Of a stretch of DNA of 6,522 nucleotides, positions 5,138-6,522 are shown in pieces. This DNA comes from Chloroflexota bacterium (GTDB taxonomy: Bacteria; Chloroflexota; Dormibacteria; Dormibacterales; Dormibacteraceae), in the NCBI GenBank assembly GCA_005880175.1, contig VBJR01000005.1:5272-11793 (forward strand). The letters are read 5' to 3'. The position numbers and the translations under genes are program-made. Position 1 is the stretch's first letter; each line of letters begins with the position of its first letter. The notes under the pieces were generated by a model, which was not told the DNA's origin, made no database searches, and saw only the letters and a list, made by a program, of their open reading frames with translations.

Positions 5138-6337
5138 ATGGAAATCATTCGGAACCTGGCGCGGCGGAAGCTGCGCAGCACGCTGACGATCCTGGGGATC
5201 GTCATCGGGATCTTCGCGCTGACGACGATGGGCGCGATGGCCGCGCACTTCAACGCGCTGCTGGACGGCGGTGTGAAGTACTTCGGGTCGAGCATCCAGG
5301 TCGGGGCGCCCGACGGTCAGGCGGCGATCCTGCCGATGTCGAAGCTGAACGAGATCCAGCAGGTGGACGGCGTGGATGCCGTCTTCCCCTCGTACGGCTT
5401 CCTGGCCAACCCGGGCGCCGTGAACGGGGTCAGCTTCGGCGTGCCGGACGAGGTGGTGAGCTGGGACCCGGCGGAGCACGATCGCAGCGCGCTGCAGACC
5501 AGCATCGCCAGGGGCAGCTACCTGTCGGCCGGCTCGCGGGGTGAGGTGTTCCTGGGCTCGAGCATCGCCAACGAGTACAAGAAGCAGGTCGGCGACACCA
5601 TCGACCTGCCGGTCAAGCCCAAGGACGCCAAGTCCGACTTCGTCAACCACACGTTCAAGGTCGTGGGCATCCTCAACCCCACCCGGACCGCGCCCGACAG
5701 CTTCGCCTACATCAGCGTGCCGGACGCCCAGATGCTGTTCAAGGACAGCCTGCCGGTGGCCATCCGTGGCACCGTGGACGCCACCCAGGTGGCCCAGGGC
5801 TTCGCCGCGTACGGCAAGCCGGGGACGTCGACGAGCGACCTGGACGCGATCGCGGCGCGGATCAACCAGCAGGTGGACGGGATCAAGGCGACCAAGCCCT
5901 CGGACCTGGTCAACGCCTTCAAGCAGGGCGGGGCGACGTTCACGGCGATCACCACGGCGGCGGCGGTGCTGGCGCTGGTGATCGGTGGGCTGTCGGTGGT
6001 GAACACGATGATCATGGCGGTCACCGAGCGCTTCCGGGAGATCGGTCTCAAGAAGGCGGTGGGCGCCCACACCGGGCACGTGCTCCGGGAGTTCCTGACC
6101 GAGGCCGTGCTGATCGGCTTCATCGGGGGCGCGGTGGGCTACGCGCTGGGCGTGGGGCTGACCAACCTGATCAACCTGGCCGGGCGCTCGTCCAACCTGG
6201 AGCTGTTCCTCATCACGCCGTCGCTGACCGCGATCGCGCTGGGGTTCGCGGTGGCGCTGGGGGCGCTGGCGGGAGTCATCCCGGCCTTCCGGGCGGCCCG
6301 GCTGGACCCGGTGACCGCGCTCAGGACCACGAGCTAG
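5138..6337 (+). CDS. MacB/FtsX-type ABC transporter permease
   Basis: A 399-residue membrane protein with the four-helix MacB topology. A basic N-terminus (RNLARRKLRST) leads into TM1 (about 15-37, LTILGIVIGIFAL). A large extracytoplasmic domain follows (about 40-262, MacB periplasmic-core type). Then come TM2 (about 268-292, AAVLALVIGGLSVVNTM), the cytoplasmic coupling segment TERFREIGLKKAVGA that contacts the ATPase, TM3 (about 320-345), TM4 (about 362-382) and the hallmark C-terminus IPAFRAARLDPVTALR. Members of this class work as mechanotransmission or export permeases, using ATP hydrolysis to move substrates or peptides outside the membrane or to drive cell-wall enzymes; the substrate is not readable. 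An ATP-binding partner is required and none is in the window; a strong Shine-Dalgarno at the right edge suggests that a partner gene follows. The ATG at 5138 is chosen over GTG 5132 because GGAG is 5 nt upstream. Confidence 0.93.
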   Translation: MEIIRNLARRKLRSTLTILGIVIGIFALTTMGAMAAHFNALLDGGVKYFGSSIQVGAPDGQAAILPMSKLNEIQQVDGVDAVFPSYGFLANPGAVNGVSFGVPDEVVSWDPAEHDRSALQTSIARGSYLSAGSRGEVFLGSSIANEYKKQVGDTIDLPVKPKDAKSDFVNHTFKVVGILNPTRTAPDSFAYISVPDAQMLFKDSLPVAIRGTVDATQVAQGFAAYGKPGTSTSDLDAIAARINQQVDGIKATKPSDLVNAFKQGGATFTAITTAAAVLALVIGGLSVVNTMIMAVTERFREIGLKKAVGAHTGHVLREFLTEAVLIGFIGGAVGYALGVGLTNLINLAGRSSNLELFLITPSLTAIALGFAVALGALAGVIPAFRAARLDPVTALRTTS

Positions 6338-6522
6338 GAGATTCGGAATGTGCAAGTGGGGGCAGGCCCCCCCTTCCGGAACCCCCCTCCGCGGGGACGT
6401 TGGGGGAGCCTTCGGCTCATCCCTTCGGGTCTCGGAGCGGAGATCGGGGAATCGGAAAGACGGACCCACACACTCGGGCCAGGCCCTTGCTTACGGCGAC
6501 CCGGGGATCAGAACAGAGGAGA
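6338..6522 (+). other. Non-coding, dyad-rich region after the permease, ending in a Shine-Dalgarno
   Basis: There is no convincing gene here. The first part holds runs of C and G: G5 at 6358-6362, C7 at 6367-6373, the palindrome TTCCGGAA at 6374-6381, C6 at 6382-6387 and G5 at 6402-6406. These allow several competing stems, for example 6358-6362 with 6367-6371. GAGCC (6406-6410) pairs with GGCTC (6414-6418) around a TTC loop, directly followed by CCCTTCGGG. GGGCCAGGCCC lies at 6476-6486. A frame from ATG 6348 stays open to the edge with GGAG 7 nt upstream, but it uses AGA twice and about a quarter of its codons end in A or T, unlike the flanking genes. The structures could end or attenuate permease transcription before the next gene. 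Confidence 0.55.
6515..6522 (+). promoter_or_regulatory. Shine-Dalgarno for a gene starting just past the window
   Basis: AGAGGAGA at the last bases of the window contains GAGGAG, the strongest Shine-Dalgarno match seen here. A start codon is expected within about 5-10 nt beyond the edge. From the permease upstream, an ABC ATP-binding subunit is the natural guess, but it cannot be seen. Confidence 0.5.

Noticed and set aside
5012..6469. 485-codon minus-strand open frame opposite the permease
   Set aside because: The product is Arg/His/Gln-rich and low in complexity. The plus strand encodes a complete MacB-type permease with the expected helices and terminal motif.
6348..6522. Frame from ATG 6348, open to the window edge, with GGAG 7 nt upstream
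   Set aside because: About a quarter of codons end in A or T, AGA occurs twice, no domain is recognisable, and the DNA is dominated by G/C runs and dyads. It is kept only as a note because the stop lies beyond the edge.

Overview
The window is high-GC DNA with GTG starts and third codon positions that are almost all G or C in the genes. Together with the gene families present, this suggests an actinomycete chromosome (a Streptosporangiales- or Streptomyces-like organism; inferred, not proven). Six protein genes fill nearly all of it. No tRNA, rRNA, CRISPR array, transposase or phage gene is visible.

Layout, left to right. (1) Nt 1-609, plus strand: the C-terminal part of a PrsW-family intramembrane metalloprotease, cut by the window edge. 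(2) Nt 614-2287, plus strand: a two-domain SppA-type S49 serine protease starting 4 nt after the PrsW stop, so the two membrane-associated proteases look translationally coupled. (3) Nt 2268-2795, minus strand: a small class I SAM-dependent methyltransferase whose 3' end overlaps the sppA-like gene tail to tail by 20 bp. (4) Nt 2994-3389, minus strand: a short bacterial PH-domain protein. (5) Nt 3431-4987, minus strand: a divergent biotin-dependent acyl-CoA carboxylase beta (carboxyltransferase) subunit. (6) Nt 5138-6337, plus strand: a MacB/FtsX-type ABC transporter permease. After it come 185 nt of structured non-coding DNA that end in a good Shine-Dalgarno sequence for a gene beyond the window, plausibly the transporter ATPase.

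Regulation. The 150-bp divergent gap between the carboxyltransferase and the permease is the most informative control region. It holds a -10 box (GATAAT) 7 nt upstream of a GTG start with no Shine-Dalgarno, which is the signature of a leaderless actinobacterial transcript. Immediately upstream lies a perfect 7-bp palindrome that matches the published Streptomyces Crp consensus GTG(N)6GNCAC. A second 7-bp dyad lies nearer the permease. A 9-bp perfect hairpin in the 198-bp gap between the PH gene and the methyltransferase is a likely transcription end or RNA-processing signal.

Overall this reads as ordinary chromosomal gene content with a few points that merit checking: the PrsW-SppA pairing, an SppA-like protein with an amphipathic Arg/Trp-rich N-terminus instead of a clear membrane anchor, a stand-alone divergent carboxyltransferase with its own apparent Crp-type operator, and the structured region after the permease. 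I see no convincing new multi-gene system.
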